From: Glaciimonas sp. CA11.2
GTDB lineage: Bacteria > Pseudomonadota > Gammaproteobacteria > Burkholderiales > Burkholderiaceae_D
Direction of reading: 5' to 3'
DNA: 64,000 nucleotides
Assembly (NCBI RefSeq): GCF_034314045.1
Contig: NZ_JAVIWL010000001.1
Location: forward strand, 682,001-746,000
The position numbers were made by a program, and so were the translations under genes. The notes beneath the pieces are model-generated. The model was not told the origin of the DNA. It did not search any database and saw nothing but the letters and a program-made list of their open reading frames with translations. Positions within the stretch are counted from its first letter, which is position 1. Each line of letters opens with the position of its first letter. Below, piece after piece: positions 45,494 through 53,539 of the stretch.

Positions 45494-46891
45494 ATTACAC
45501 TTTCATTCCTTCATCAAGCTAAAACGCGTCTCGGCCGCTCTAACACAGTCCGCATCGCCAAGCTGGCGTGGCCCATCCTCATCGGGCAATTGGCGATTGT
45601 ATTGAACGGGGTCATCGACACCGCCATGACATCACGATATTCCGCGACTGATCTCGCCGCCCTGGCGTTGGGTAGCGCGATCTATGTCAGTGTATTCGTC
45701 GGTCTAAGCGGCGTTCTGCAAGCACTTTCACCCATTATCGGTCAGTTATATGGTGGACAACGGATGGCGGAAATCGGCTATCAAGTCAAACAAGGTACAT
45801 GGCTCGCCCTCTTCTTGTCGTTGCTCGGCTGCGTCGTACTACTATTTCCACAGCCTTTTTTATCAATCGCCCATGCGTCACCTTTGCTCAGTGAAAAAGC
45901 CACGCTATATCTACAAATTCTTGCGTTAGCGCTACCTGCAACACTCGGCTTTAATGTCTATTCAGCGCTCAACACTGCCGTTGCCAGACCCAAGATGGTG
46001 ATGGCAATCAAACTCATCGGGGTCCTACTAAAATTTCCTCTGAACGCGTTGTTCATATTCGGTGGTTTTGGCATTCCTGCACTCGGCGGCCCGGGCTGCG
46101 CCATTGCTACGACTCTCATTGCATGGCTGATGCTATTGATTGGCTGGATGATCCTGCGCCACAATAGTTTTTACACACCATTTGCTCTGTTCCACAGCGG
46201 TTTTGTCAAACCACACTGGCGTGCACAACGTGCCTTATTAAAACTAGGCATCCCGACCGGCTTGAGCTATTTCATTGAAGTGACAGCGTTTACCTTCATG
46301 GCGATTTTTATCGCAAGACTGGGAGAGACCGCGATCGCAGGACATCAAATCACTGCCAACTTCGCCACGGTGCTTTACATGCTGCCGTTATCCATTGCAA
46401 TTGCTACAGGAATCCTGGTAGCACAAGCGATCGGCGCAAAGGAGCTCGATCACGCGCAACGGATAGGCTATTCCGGGATTCGTCTGGCAGCGCTCTGTTC
46501 GGCAAGTCTGGGCCTCATCATCTGGTTGCTACGCGAGACAATTATTCGCGCCTACACACCCAACGAAACCATCATCGCAGCCGCCATGCCGCTATTTATA
46601 TTCATTGGCTTCTATCAATTATTCGATGCGATACAGTGCAGTACCGCTTTTGTTTTACGCGCCTATAAAGTCGCCATTATTCCGACGATTATTTACGCGT
46701 TTTCGCTGTGGGGAGTTGGCTTGGTATCCGGCTACATTTTGGGCCTGAATCCGTTCGGCATAAGTCCTCCCGCCTTGCATGGCGCATCGGGATTCTGGAT
46801 GGGAAACAGCGCAAGCATTGCCTTGGTCGCCGTAAGCCTGCTGTTTTATTTACACACAGTGCAGCGCCGTGCCAAACAGCAACGGCTTTAA
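45494..46891 (+). CDS. MATE-family efflux transporter with non-standard start codon
   Basis: Twelve-helix Na+ or H+ driven exporter, 465 residues if started at ATT 45494. The frame is open from 45464, and family-like residues begin ITLSFLHQAKTRLGRSNTVR, then IAKLAWPILIGQLAIVLNGV. No ATG, GTG or TTG exists until TTG 45590, which would remove the first half of helix 1. So either ATT is used or a G-to-T change damaged the start. The rest is intact (IDTAMTSRYSATDLAALALG, GIPALGGPGCAIATTLIAW, TAIAGHQITANFATVLYMLP). Confidence 0.8.
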   Translation: MTLSFLHQAKTRLGRSNTVRIAKLAWPILIGQLAIVLNGVIDTAMTSRYSATDLAALALGSAIYVSVFVGLSGVLQALSPIIGQLYGGQRMAEIGYQVKQGTWLALFLSLLGCVVLLFPQPFLSIAHASPLLSEKATLYLQILALALPATLGFNVYSALNTAVARPKMVMAIKLIGVLLKFPLNALFIFGGFGIPALGGPGCAIATTLIAWLMLLIGWMILRHNSFYTPFALFHSGFVKPHWRAQRALLKLGIPTGLSYFIEVTAFTFMAIFIARLGETAIAGHQITANFATVLYMLPLSIAIATGILVAQAIGAKELDHAQRIGYSGIRLAALCSASLGLIIWLLRETIIRAYTPNETIIAAAMPLFIFIGFYQLFDAIQCSTAFVLRAYKVAIIPTIIYAFSLWGVGLVSGYILGLNPFGISPPALHGASGFWMGNSASIALVAVSLLFYLHTVQRRAKQQRL

Positions 46892-46968
46892 TTTCACGCA
46901 GCAAAATGGCGAAAAATATCGCGTTAATCATTTATCCGATAAAAAACCTATTTGATTGCTCAAAGCTA

Positions 46969-46997
46969 TTGATCTGACGCACCAAATAAGTCATAAT
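46969..46997 (+). promoter_or_regulatory. Promoter of tRNA-Leu
   Basis: TTGATC (46969-46974), 17-bp spacer, CATAAT (46992-46997), 12 bp before the mature tRNA 5' end. Confidence 0.6.
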
Positions 46998-47009
46998 GCT
47001 GCACGCGTT

Positions 47010-47094
47010 GCCGAGATGGCGGAATAGGTAGACGCACGGGACTCAAAATCCCGCGCTGTAAGGCGTGCCGGTTCGATTCCGGCTCTCGGCACCA
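47010..47094 (+). tRNA. tRNA-Leu (anticodon CAA)
   Basis: An 85-nt class II tRNA with encoded CCA. Acceptor arms GCCGAGA/TCTCGGC pair perfectly, the anticodon arm CGGGA-CTCAAAA-TCCCG gives anticodon CAA for UUG codons, the variable arm is long, as in tRNA-Leu, and the T-arm reads CCGGTTCGATTCCGG. Confidence 0.96.
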
Positions 47095-47122
47095 AGAAAC
47101 ATAGTAGTAGGTCAGCATAAAG

Positions 47123-47161
47123 CGTCGCAAACCAAGTAAACACTGGTTCTGCGACGTTTTT
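47123..47161 (+). terminator. Terminator after tRNA-Leu
   Basis: CGTCGCA (47123-47129) pairs with TGCGACG (47150-47156), an inner AACCA/TGGTT stem extends it, and TTTTT follows. Confidence 0.8.
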
Positions 47162-47593
47162 GCATTCCGGCCTAAAATCTTAAAATATTCCTAAGAATTG
47201 TTTTTTTACTTTAATCTCTTACGAAAATATCATGTAAAGATTGCGAATGACTAGCGTCACCCTGGAGCAAACCATGCATGAAATTTATAACGTTCAGGTC
47301 TATAAATCGCCCATGTGCCTTCGCAATCTACATTCATTACCTGACGCCGTGGTGCAGCACTTTCAGCCGCAATTTCTAGGTATCCCAAGATCGTTGATCA
47401 GGCGCTTTCATGAATATTCTTGATCAAACTTTAAATAAGATTGATCGAGCGTGCTGCAAATGGCCATTAGTGGGAATGATCCAGATACCGCAAAGTCGAG
47501 ATGCGTACTAGGTCGCAGATCAAGCCAGTGTCCAAAATGCATGTTTGTTTAGCCCTGCACCTCAATCGGAATTCTCTTACGCTTTCCGTCATG
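47162..47593. other. Intergenic region between tRNA-Leu and the Hsp20 operon
   Basis: About 430 bp with no convincing gene. A plus-strand frame of about 60 codons starting near 47241 lacks a ribosome binding site and family features. Confidence 0.4.
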
Positions 47594-47914
47594 TTACTCA
47601 CTCGGGAACTTTGGCTGCCTCATCAGCATCGCATCTTCCACTCCGCTCACTTCCTGGATTTTCTTCAATAGTCGCCGGCATGTGCGCATTTCCCTTGAGT
47701 TTGCTAGCTCTGTTGCAGTATTAAGGGAACGCTCAATTTCGATCATGCGTAGTAAGTTGCTATTGAGTTGATGCGTTAATTCGAATGACTCCAGCGCCAA
47801 TTCTTCCAACTCAAGAAGCTGATCTGACTTACTTTCAAATAAGTGCCGATAATGAATATGGCGCAGTTTTCGTTTGATTGTTTTAACTATCTCTGGGAGT
47901 AATAAGGTGCGCAT
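47594..47914 (-). CDS. Unknown helical protein, third gene of the heat-shock operon
   Basis: Not recognised. A 106-residue, strongly charged protein predicted mostly helical: MRTLLLPEIVKTIKRKLRHI, then LLELEELALESFELTHQLNS and IEIERSLNTATELANSREM with heptad-like leucines, and a basic CRRLLKKIQEV stretch. No signal peptide or membrane helix. GGAGGAG six bases before ATG 47914 is a very strong ribosome binding site, which argues for a real gene; the longer frame to 47977 is not supported. It follows two Hsp20 genes at 74 bp on the same strand, so it is probably heat-induced. Confidence 0.7.
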   Translation of the reverse strand: MRTLLLPEIVKTIKRKLRHIHYRHLFESKSDQLLELEELALESFELTHQLNSNLLRMIEIERSLNTATELANSREMRTCRRLLKKIQEVSGVEDAMLMRQPKFPSE

Positions 47915-47988
47915 TTCGCTCCTCCCCGATATACCCCCGACACGAAGGTCAGGGGCAAATAAGTTAATCACATACAACCATTAGATCG

Positions 47989-48369
47989 CTACAAAATGTT
48001 CACTTCGATTCTTCGCGGTTTGGCTTGTTCGAGCTTCGGCATGTGAAGCGTCAGGACTCCGTCATTAATGGATGCAGCAATTTGCGCCGCATCCAGTTCG
48101 CGGCTTAAAGTAAAAGTGCGCTTGTAATGTGCCGCCCGAATTTCGGCATAGACTGGCGCTACGGTTTCCCCCTCTCCTAAAGTTAAGGCGCCCTCAATGA
48201 TTAGCAGGTCCGCATCTACTCGAATCGCTAGGTTTTCTTTGGTGACGCCTGGCAAGTCGGCTGTGAGCGTGATGCCATTTTCATCCTCGATTACATCAAC
48301 GAGCGGAAATAAGGATTTTTCATCGTTGATATTGGACTTGTACTGCGCTAGTTCTTGTTTGGTATCCAT
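47989..48369 (-). CDS. Hsp20-family small heat shock protein
   Basis: ATP-independent holdase chaperone of 126 residues. The alpha-crystallin domain covers most of the protein: LVDVIEDENGITLTADLPGV, ENLAIRVDADLLIIEG, the conserved AHYKRTFTLSRELD region (RxF[TS]L), and DGVLTLHMPKLEQAKPRRIEV with the A/GVL strand. The N-terminal arm is short and there is no IxI tail except VNIL. ATG 48369 follows GAGGAGG. It lies 28 bp downstream of the other Hsp20 gene, so the two are probably co-transcribed and may co-assemble. Confidence 0.93.
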   Translation of the reverse strand: MDTKQELAQYKSNINDEKSLFPLVDVIEDENGITLTADLPGVTKENLAIRVDADLLIIEGALTLGEGETVAPVYAEIRAAHYKRTFTLSRELDAAQIAASINDGVLTLHMPKLEQAKPRRIEVNIL

Positions 48370-48397
48370 GTCGAATCCTCCTCTCGATAACAATCGG

Positions 48398-48862
48398 TTA
48401 AATAACGTTATGCACTTCGATGCGGCGGGATTTCGTAGATTCTCGCTTCGCAATGACGACACGCAGCACCCCGTTTTTGTACGTAGCATTGACATGCTCG
48501 GCGTCTACATCTTCTGGCAGGCTAATGACGCGTTTAAATGCGCCATTGAAACGCTCACGAGCATATATGCTCAGTTTTTCCTGCCGGTCCGCGGGCACCG
48601 CGCTTTTGCGTTCACCTGCGATGATGAGCAGCCCTTTATCGACGGTGAGTTCTAGTTTAGAGGTATCAATCCCGGGTGCTAATGCGTAGATTTCTATGGC
48701 GTCATCAGTAGTGCACATATTGATGGACGGAAACGTGCCACGACGTACCGCACGAATACTGGAAGGCGAATCTACCACCCCAAAAAATTGTTCAAACTGG
48801 CGTTGAATATCGCCAAGCTCAGAAAATAAATTATTGGGAAATTGCATAGAAGACGAGAACAT
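48398..48862 (-). CDS. Hsp20-family small heat shock protein, first gene of the operon
   Basis: Small heat shock protein of 154 residues with a long N-terminal arm (MQFPNNLFSELGDIQRQFEQ, then FFGV) and alpha-crystallin domain: IEIYALAPGIDTSKLELTVD, GLLIIAGERKS, YARERFNGAFKRVISLPEDV, and NGVLRVVIAKRE. AAAGGAG stands ten bases before ATG 48862, making this the preferred start over an ATG at 48883. The leader of about 120 nt has a hairpin covering part of the Shine-Dalgarno, and a sigma-32-like promoter lies further upstream. Confidence 0.93.
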   Translation of the reverse strand: MFSSSMQFPNNLFSELGDIQRQFEQFFGVVDSPSSIRAVRRGTFPSINMCTTDDAIEIYALAPGIDTSKLELTVDKGLLIIAGERKSAVPADRQEKLSIYARERFNGAFKRVISLPEDVDAEHVNATYKNGVLRVVIAKRESTKSRRIEVHNVI

Positions 48863-48875
48863 GATGCATCCACTC

Positions 48876-48972
48876 CTTTCCATTTATCAGAAAATAAATA
48901 CGAAAGATTCGCTTACGACTATCGCGGAACTCTCGACCGATTGGCAAATTATCCGCTACTACGCGGATAATT
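48876..48972 (-). promoter_or_regulatory. Hairpin leader of hsp20, candidate RNA thermometer
   Basis: On the minus strand CTTTC (48902-48906) pairs with GAAAG (48876-48880), and ATTTAT (48894-48899) with ATAAAT (48882-48887), closing a 6-nt loop. The GAAAG arm overlaps four bases of the AAAGGAG Shine-Dalgarno (48873-48879). Near the 5' end a perfect 10-bp hairpin, AATTATCCGC/GCGGATAATT (48947-48972), precedes it. A weak AU-rich hairpin on the ribosome binding site below a stable hairpin is the layout of ROSE-like thermometers. Confidence 0.55.
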
Positions 48973-48987
48973 CCTCCACCGCTTCCA

Positions 48988-49016
48988 ATATAGGATCCAC
49001 CTAAACGCGTTTCAAG
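48988..49016 (-). promoter_or_regulatory. Sigma-32 (heat-shock) type promoter
   Basis: On the minus strand CTTGAAA (49010-49016), the exact sigma-32 -35 motif, is followed after 14 bp by TCCTATAT (48988-48995), close to CCCCATNT. The predicted start near 48981 gives the hairpin leader described above. Confidence 0.65.
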
Positions 49017-49391
49017 ACCCCCTATTTCAAATATGTAGCTGTTTGGACACTTGTCCATTTAAGCTTTTTATTTAAAAATTTCGCTCGCTTCTAAAGACGG
49101 CCATACCTTCGCCGGTAGCGGTTTTTTGCGCCTATGATCATTGGTAAAGGGCTGTTGAAAAAACGAGAGGAATGAGACGATAGTTAATTACTGTCTCCCA
49201 ACCTGAAGGTGCAAGGAATTTTTTAATCAATAACAAAGTTTTATAGATTTACTATAAGGTAAGCCTCATATTTGCATCCGTTTAGGGTGCGGTTCCCTTG
49301 GGAAAGTTGCAAAATGGCAAATAACAATAGTATGTATAGGCCTTGATTCGAACTAACATTAGCCCTCGTCAATTTGTGTTAAAGGTTGAGC

Positions 49392-49546
49392 ATGAAACTC
49401 TCAACTCGAGTAAGGCCCATTAGTTACCTCAAGAATCACACCAAAGCAATTATTAGGGCCATTGTGGGAAATCCTGAGCCTGTGTCACCCAAAATGGCGA
49501 AGGGAAGCTGACCATCCTGTCCGTGAAAAATTTTGAAGAACAATAA
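49392..49546 (+). pseudogene. Frameshifted Phd/YefM-type antitoxin remnant
   Basis: ATG 49392 starts MKLSTRVRPISYLKNHTKAI and IRAIVGNPEPV, the typical N-terminus of Phd/YefM-family antitoxins (MKxSxxVKPISYLK). The frame then degenerates to a TGA at 49509. From 49484, two frames along, the expected continuation appears as VTQNGEGKLTILSVKNFEEQ, matching the family's VITQNGEAK core, and stops at 49544. A deletion near 49482-49486 explains the shift. No toxin gene is seen downstream. Confidence 0.65.
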
Positions 49547-49630
49547 GAAACGCATGCGTATGCTTGCATTGAGCAAAGTCATCCCTGTTTTTGTTCAAAG
49601 CCAGAAATACTTCAACACACAAACGCATCA

Positions 49631-49672
49631 ACGGCCTATCGAATGTCAATCCGATAGGCCGTCGTTTTTTTT
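49631..49672 (+). terminator. Strong Rho-independent terminator
   Basis: ACGGCCTATCG (49631-49641) and CGATAGGCCGT (49652-49662) form an 11-bp stem with a 10-nt loop followed by CG and eight T residues. It follows the antitoxin remnant and may be what is left of that operon's end. Confidence 0.85.
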
Positions 49673-49850
49673 AAACGCAGTTCTTTGGGTCTGCGTAATC
49701 AGCAACGCATCACAGTAATATTGTCCGACAGTCGCCTCACTTACTGAATGAAAGTTTGGCCCCTAAGATTGGAAGCAAACCATGCATAGACGGCGCATCG
49801 CCAAACAATACTGCGCCAAAAACTTTGCTGACCAGATAAAAATACCTGAA

Positions 49851-50102
49851 TCAATGCTTAGTATCGGGTTTATCCATACCATCTTTGTCCATACCCTCTT
49901 TATCCATCGTGCTTTTATGCATCTTTTTCTTCATTGTCTTCTTTTTCGTCGTTGGATTGGCCATTGAACCGTTGTCCATCGCGCCGCTCGAGGATGCATC
50001 TGTCCCCATACTGCTATTTGGCATTGCAGGTGCGTTTTGAGCCATCACTGCGCCTGAACCGAAAGCCATCAATACTGCAAGACTCATAAGATATTTCTTC
50101 AT
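49851..50102 (-). CDS. Secreted Met/Lys-rich pentapeptide MxKDx-repeat protein
   Basis: An 83-residue protein with a Sec signal peptide (MKKYLMSLAVLMAFGSGAVM, cleavage after AQA-type site near residue 22). The mature part is low complexity: Ser/Met/Asn-rich, then a Lys/Met cluster and the repeats MDKEG-MDKDG-MDKPD. This matches the pentapeptide MxKDx-repeat proteins of Burkholderiales, of unknown function, possibly binding metal or stress-related. The gene is alone, 137 bp downstream of the DUF883-like gene. Confidence 0.75.
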   Translation of the reverse strand: MKKYLMSLAVLMAFGSGAVMAQNAPAMPNSSMGTDASSSGAMDNGSMANPTTKKKTMKKKMHKSTMDKEGMDKDGMDKPDTKH

Positions 50103-50238
50103 TTATCGCTCCAATATAAAAACGCACACTACGAGGTGCAAACCGTCGGAGAATCATTAATATTGTGTTTCACCGAAAAAAGTAGACTCCTTGCTCAGCA
50201 CCGCACACCGCGTAGCGATAGAAAAGTCACTGAATAAC

Positions 50239-50595
50239 TTAATGATCTTTGCCGCTGAATAATTTGGAAATCAAGTAACCGGCAGCCAAGGCCATACCAA
50301 CCGCTACAACCGGACTGGTGCGGACATATTGGCGTCCAGTATCCGCAAATCGTTGATAGGCAGCACTCAGTTCGCGCGTGTGTTGCGTAAGCGACTCTGT
50401 GGCGTCGGTCAGTGCGCTGGATACTTGGTCGACACTCGTGTGTGCACCATTTGCCATGCGATCAATGGCTGGCCGCACTGTGTCGGAAGCCTTATCAATC
50501 GCACTGTGAAGGTCCGCACTCTTCTCTTTAACCATGCCATTAATACCGTCACCAGTTTGGTCTACAACCTTGGTAAGCTCTGGCGTTGTGTCCAT
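50239..50595 (-). CDS. DUF883/ElaB-YqjD-like membrane-anchored protein
   Basis: A 118-residue helical protein: a charged N-terminal region (MDTTPELTKVVDQTGDGING), amphipathic repeats with VRPAIDRMANGAHTSVDQVS and LSAAYQRFADTGRQYVRTSP, and one C-terminal membrane helix VVAVGMALAAGYLISKLFSG. This is the ElaB/YqjD (DUF883) layout; E. coli members associate with ribosomes in stationary phase. GGAG six bases upstream supports ATG 50595 over a TTG at 50607. Probably stress-related. Confidence 0.8.
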   Translation of the reverse strand: MDTTPELTKVVDQTGDGINGMVKEKSADLHSAIDKASDTVRPAIDRMANGAHTSVDQVSSALTDATESLTQHTRELSAAYQRFADTGRQYVRTSPVVAVGMALAAGYLISKLFSGKDH

Positions 50596-51291
50596 GATCT
50601 TCTCCAATATTAAAAAAATAAGATGGCATAGGTCGCGTAATTAGTCGGCTCTTAAAAGCCCACGATGGCGTAATAAAAAACGTGTCGTCTTTTAGTGCCG
50701 TAGTAGCACTTTAAGAAGCACTGCAACAGGCGCTTTAATACTCAGCAGATACTTGTGTATTAGGTATGGCATCAGATGACTTTTTCTGTTGGCCCAACTT
50801 CGTGACAGGTTTCTGGCTCCTGTATAGGTTGATGTTTGCCAGATACACATCGGGTAAATGTCACATCAACTCTCGCATCGCTGCGCTCGCACACTGTTCC
50901 CATCTTTTGTTGCGGACGCGTGATGCAAAGCCCTCACCTCACTTACTGTGACAAATCATAATAGATTACCGAATGATCACTATCAGCTAAACACTGATAC
51001 TTAAGTAGGAGTTCGATAAGGATAAGGTAGGAGATTTGGTGAAAATCGCGGTAACGTGCCGACATTCAAGAGCGGATTGTGCATTTGATGTCAGTAATGC
51101 GCCTTACTCACATACGAGACCAGCCATCGCGGAAAAAAATAGGACGATGAGTGACAAATTACATCGGTGATGACAATAGGTGCGGCGCCCTGCAAAGTAA
51201 CCCTTTGCAAAGTATGAGAATGAAGCCGTAAAGCGATGTACGAGCAACTTTTTCAAATTTGACAATTAAGCATAAAAAGTAGAATAAAAAC
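50596..51291. other. Long intergenic region upstream of DUF883-like gene
   Basis: About 700 bp without a supported gene. A GTG-started frame of 43 codons near 51037 has a TAGGAG upstream but no family features. No repeat or tRNA is evident. Confidence 0.4.
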
Positions 51292-51328
51292 AAAAAAAGT
51301 CATGCTGATTTAAAAATCAGCATGACTT
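51292..51328 (-). terminator. Terminator of the ten-gene catabolic operon
   Basis: AAGTCATGCTGATT (51297-51310) and AATCAGCATGACTT (51315-51328) form a perfect 14-bp stem with a 4-nt loop. On the minus strand it is followed by a T run. It lies 64 bp after the CoA-transferase stop. Confidence 0.92.
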
Positions 51329-51392
51329 AATTTACCGTCGGTAACGCAGTTACTCAATACAAGTAAAATAAAAGCGCCAACACCGTCATTGA

Positions 51393-52607
51393 CTACAAAT
51401 TGGAAGAACAAACTCCGCCCGGGGCTAGCAAGCGTTGTGCGCTTTCTTCGTCGTATTCATATTCGCGCAAAATCTCCGCACTATGCTCACCCAATCCCGG
51501 TGGCAAGCGTGTGACATCCGGTGGCGAAGCGCTCATGCGTAAAGGATTGCGTCCGATCAACAATTTACCTTCAGTCGGATGCTCTTGCACACTCCAGAAA
51601 TCGACACTCTTCAAATGAGGATCTTCACGCAGGTCTTCAATGCTGTTAACTGGGGAGAACGGAATATCTTCCGGCGTCAGCAGACGTAACCATTCGGCAT
51701 TGGTTTTAAGGCCTATCTGACGCTCAATCTCATCCCATACTGCACGGAAATGTTGCTGACGCGAGGCGAACAGCGTAAAACGCGGATCGTCCATTATTTC
51801 CGGCGCACCTGCCAACTCAAAGAACCGCCGCCAGTGCGAATCCGAATACGGCAGCAAAGACAAATAGCCATCAAGCGTTTTATATGGTCGGCGGGCCGCA
51901 GCCACTACGGGCGCATATCCCATGTCACCGATTGGCGGCTCAAAAATATGCCCCCATTGGTGTTCGATCATATTGAACGAGGCCATGGTTTCAAACATCG
52001 GCACTTCCACTTCCTGACCTTCTCCAGTGCGCAGACGGTGCATCATCGCGAGCACGATCGCATAAGCCGCATGGACGCCACTAATTTTGTCAGCGACAAT
52101 TGTCGGGATGTAACGTGGCTGTCCTGCGACTACCTCCTGCAACATTGCCAGACCTGACGCAGCCTGAATAATGTCATCATAAGCAGGACGTCCACCATAC
52201 TCACCATCGTCGCCATAACCGGTAACGTGGCAATACACCAGACCCGGATGGGTTTTGGCGAGCGTGGCGTAATCAAGCCCAAGGCGAGCGGCTGCCGGTG
52301 TGCGCATTGAGTGCAACAGCACATCCGTTTTGGCTAATAAGCGATGCAGGATTTCGCGCCCTTCCGGACGCTTCAAATCGACCACAATACTGCGCTTGCT
52401 ACGATTACTTGTCAGAAAAAATGCGCCCATGCGCGGCGAACGGCGCGGTCCGATTGAGCGGGTTAAATCGCCTTCCGGTGGCTCAAGCTTGATCACATCG
52501 GCACCCATATCGCCGAGATACTGTCCCGCCACAGGGCCAAATACCATCGATGCTATTTCGAGTACGCGGATACCGTCAAGTGGCCGCTTTTTGGTAGAAT
52601 TTTTCAT
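51393..52607 (-). CDS. CaiB/BaiF-type (class III) CoA-transferase
   Basis: Transfers CoA between carboxylates, 404 residues. GIRVLEIASMVFGPVAGQYL and MGADVIKLEPPEGD form the N-terminal signature. RSIVVDLKRPEGREIL follows, and the catalytic Asp sits in PAYDDIIQAASGLAML. Family III enzymes activate acids without ATP in aromatic and carnitine catabolism. It is the last gene of the operon, 3 bp after the cyclase stop; coupled expression suggests that it acts on the acid product of the pathway. The substrate is unknown. Strong terminator downstream. Confidence 0.92.
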   Translation of the reverse strand: MKNSTKKRPLDGIRVLEIASMVFGPVAGQYLGDMGADVIKLEPPEGDLTRSIGPRRSPRMGAFFLTSNRSKRSIVVDLKRPEGREILHRLLAKTDVLLHSMRTPAAARLGLDYATLAKTHPGLVYCHVTGYGDDGEYGGRPAYDDIIQAASGLAMLQEVVAGQPRYIPTIVADKISGVHAAYAIVLAMMHRLRTGEGQEVEVPMFETMASFNMIEHQWGHIFEPPIGDMGYAPVVAAARRPYKTLDGYLSLLPYSDSHWRRFFELAGAPEIMDDPRFTLFASRQQHFRAVWDEIERQIGLKTNAEWLRLLTPEDIPFSPVNSIEDLREDPHLKSVDFWSVQEHPTEGKLLIGRNPLRMSASPPDVTRLPPGLGEHSAEILREYEYDEESAQRLLAPGGVCSSNL

Positions 52608-52610
52608 GGT

Positions 52611-53486
52611 CTACAGCACCGCAACGGGAGCGAGAGGACTACCGGTAGCGCCAACAATCGGCAGCGCGCTGGCAACGAATAAGAACGCAAAACGACCGCT
52701 GGCAACCAGTGGATCAAGCATTAGGCCTTCCAACAGCGGCACGCCAAAATCGCGGATCAGTAATTGATGTACCGGAAATACTGTTCCCTTTGCAAACGGC
52801 AACACTTCTACCGCGAAGTTATCCGCACCCACCACTGCAACCTCGCGCTCAGCCAACCAGCGTCCAGCTTCGACGTCAATACCCGGCTCAACGTCAAAGG
52901 AGACATTCTTCACGCCTTTTTGCGATTCCAGCCAACCTGTGCGCAGTAATACTGCATCGCCCTGCTCTATCTGAAGACCGGCCAAAGCGGCAGCGGCTTC
53001 GAGGTCGGCGCGGCTGATCACCTCGCCCGGAACCAATACGCGTCCTTTTAAACGGACCAGATCAAGCAACACACCGCGCGTGACGATAGGTGGCATCTTT
53101 TCGACGCCTAATTTAGAAGCGCCGGTAGTGCTGCGAATAGTGTCGCTGGAAAAGCCGTTATACAGCTCGTCGTCATACCAGGCGTGGCACAACGCATCCA
53201 CGTGAGTACCGATATGCAATGGCATGATGACTGAGTCTTCAGCAAACTGGAAGCCTTCAGGACGCCCCGCGCCCGCAGCATAATCACCACCATCACGGCC
53301 CATAAAATGTTGCAAACCACAACGATGAGCAGGCACCGGCGTCTTTGACGATAGCAATTGTGCAAGACGTAATACTTCACCTGTCTGCACCAATCCGGTG
53401 GCGCGGCGCACCTGATCCGGTCCGATAAAATTCAGCGCGCCACGTTCGTCGTCGTCGCCCCAGCGCTTCCATGTATTTTCAATCAT
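52611..53486 (-). CDS. Cyclase-family metal hydrolase (PF04199 type)
   Basis: Metal-dependent hydrolase of 291 residues related to kynurenine formamidase and isatin hydrolase. The signature HIGTHVDALCHAWYDDELY supplies the metal ligands (HxGTHxDxxxH). GVLLDLVRLKGRV, QIEQGDAVLLRTGW and the C-terminal VHQLLIRDFGVPLLEGLML are conserved. Members open amide or lactam rings or cyclise hydroxy acids. In this operon it would fit cleavage of a ring opened or oxidised by the monooxygenase or the cupin dioxygenase. It lies 53 bp after the flavin reductase gene. Confidence 0.88.
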   Translation of the reverse strand: MIENTWKRWGDDDERGALNFIGPDQVRRATGLVQTGEVLRLAQLLSSKTPVPAHRCGLQHFMGRDGGDYAAGAGRPEGFQFAEDSVIMPLHIGTHVDALCHAWYDDELYNGFSSDTIRSTTGASKLGVEKMPPIVTRGVLLDLVRLKGRVLVPGEVISRADLEAAAALAGLQIEQGDAVLLRTGWLESQKGVKNVSFDVEPGIDVEAGRWLAEREVAVVGADNFAVEVLPFAKGTVFPVHQLLIRDFGVPLLEGLMLDPLVASGRFAFLFVASALPIVGATGSPLAPVAVL

Positions 53487-53539
53487 CGTATTCTTTCTTC
53501 AAGTGAGGGTGGTTGGCGCAACGCGCCACTACAAATTCA

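Noticed and set aside
47241..47423. Plus-strand 60-codon frame after tRNA-Leu
   Set aside because: No ribosome binding site, no recognisable motif, and position after a terminator.
49533..49718. Plus-strand 61-codon frame starting TTG
   Set aside because: It runs through a strong terminator hairpin and T run. Its first part is better explained as antitoxin remnant.
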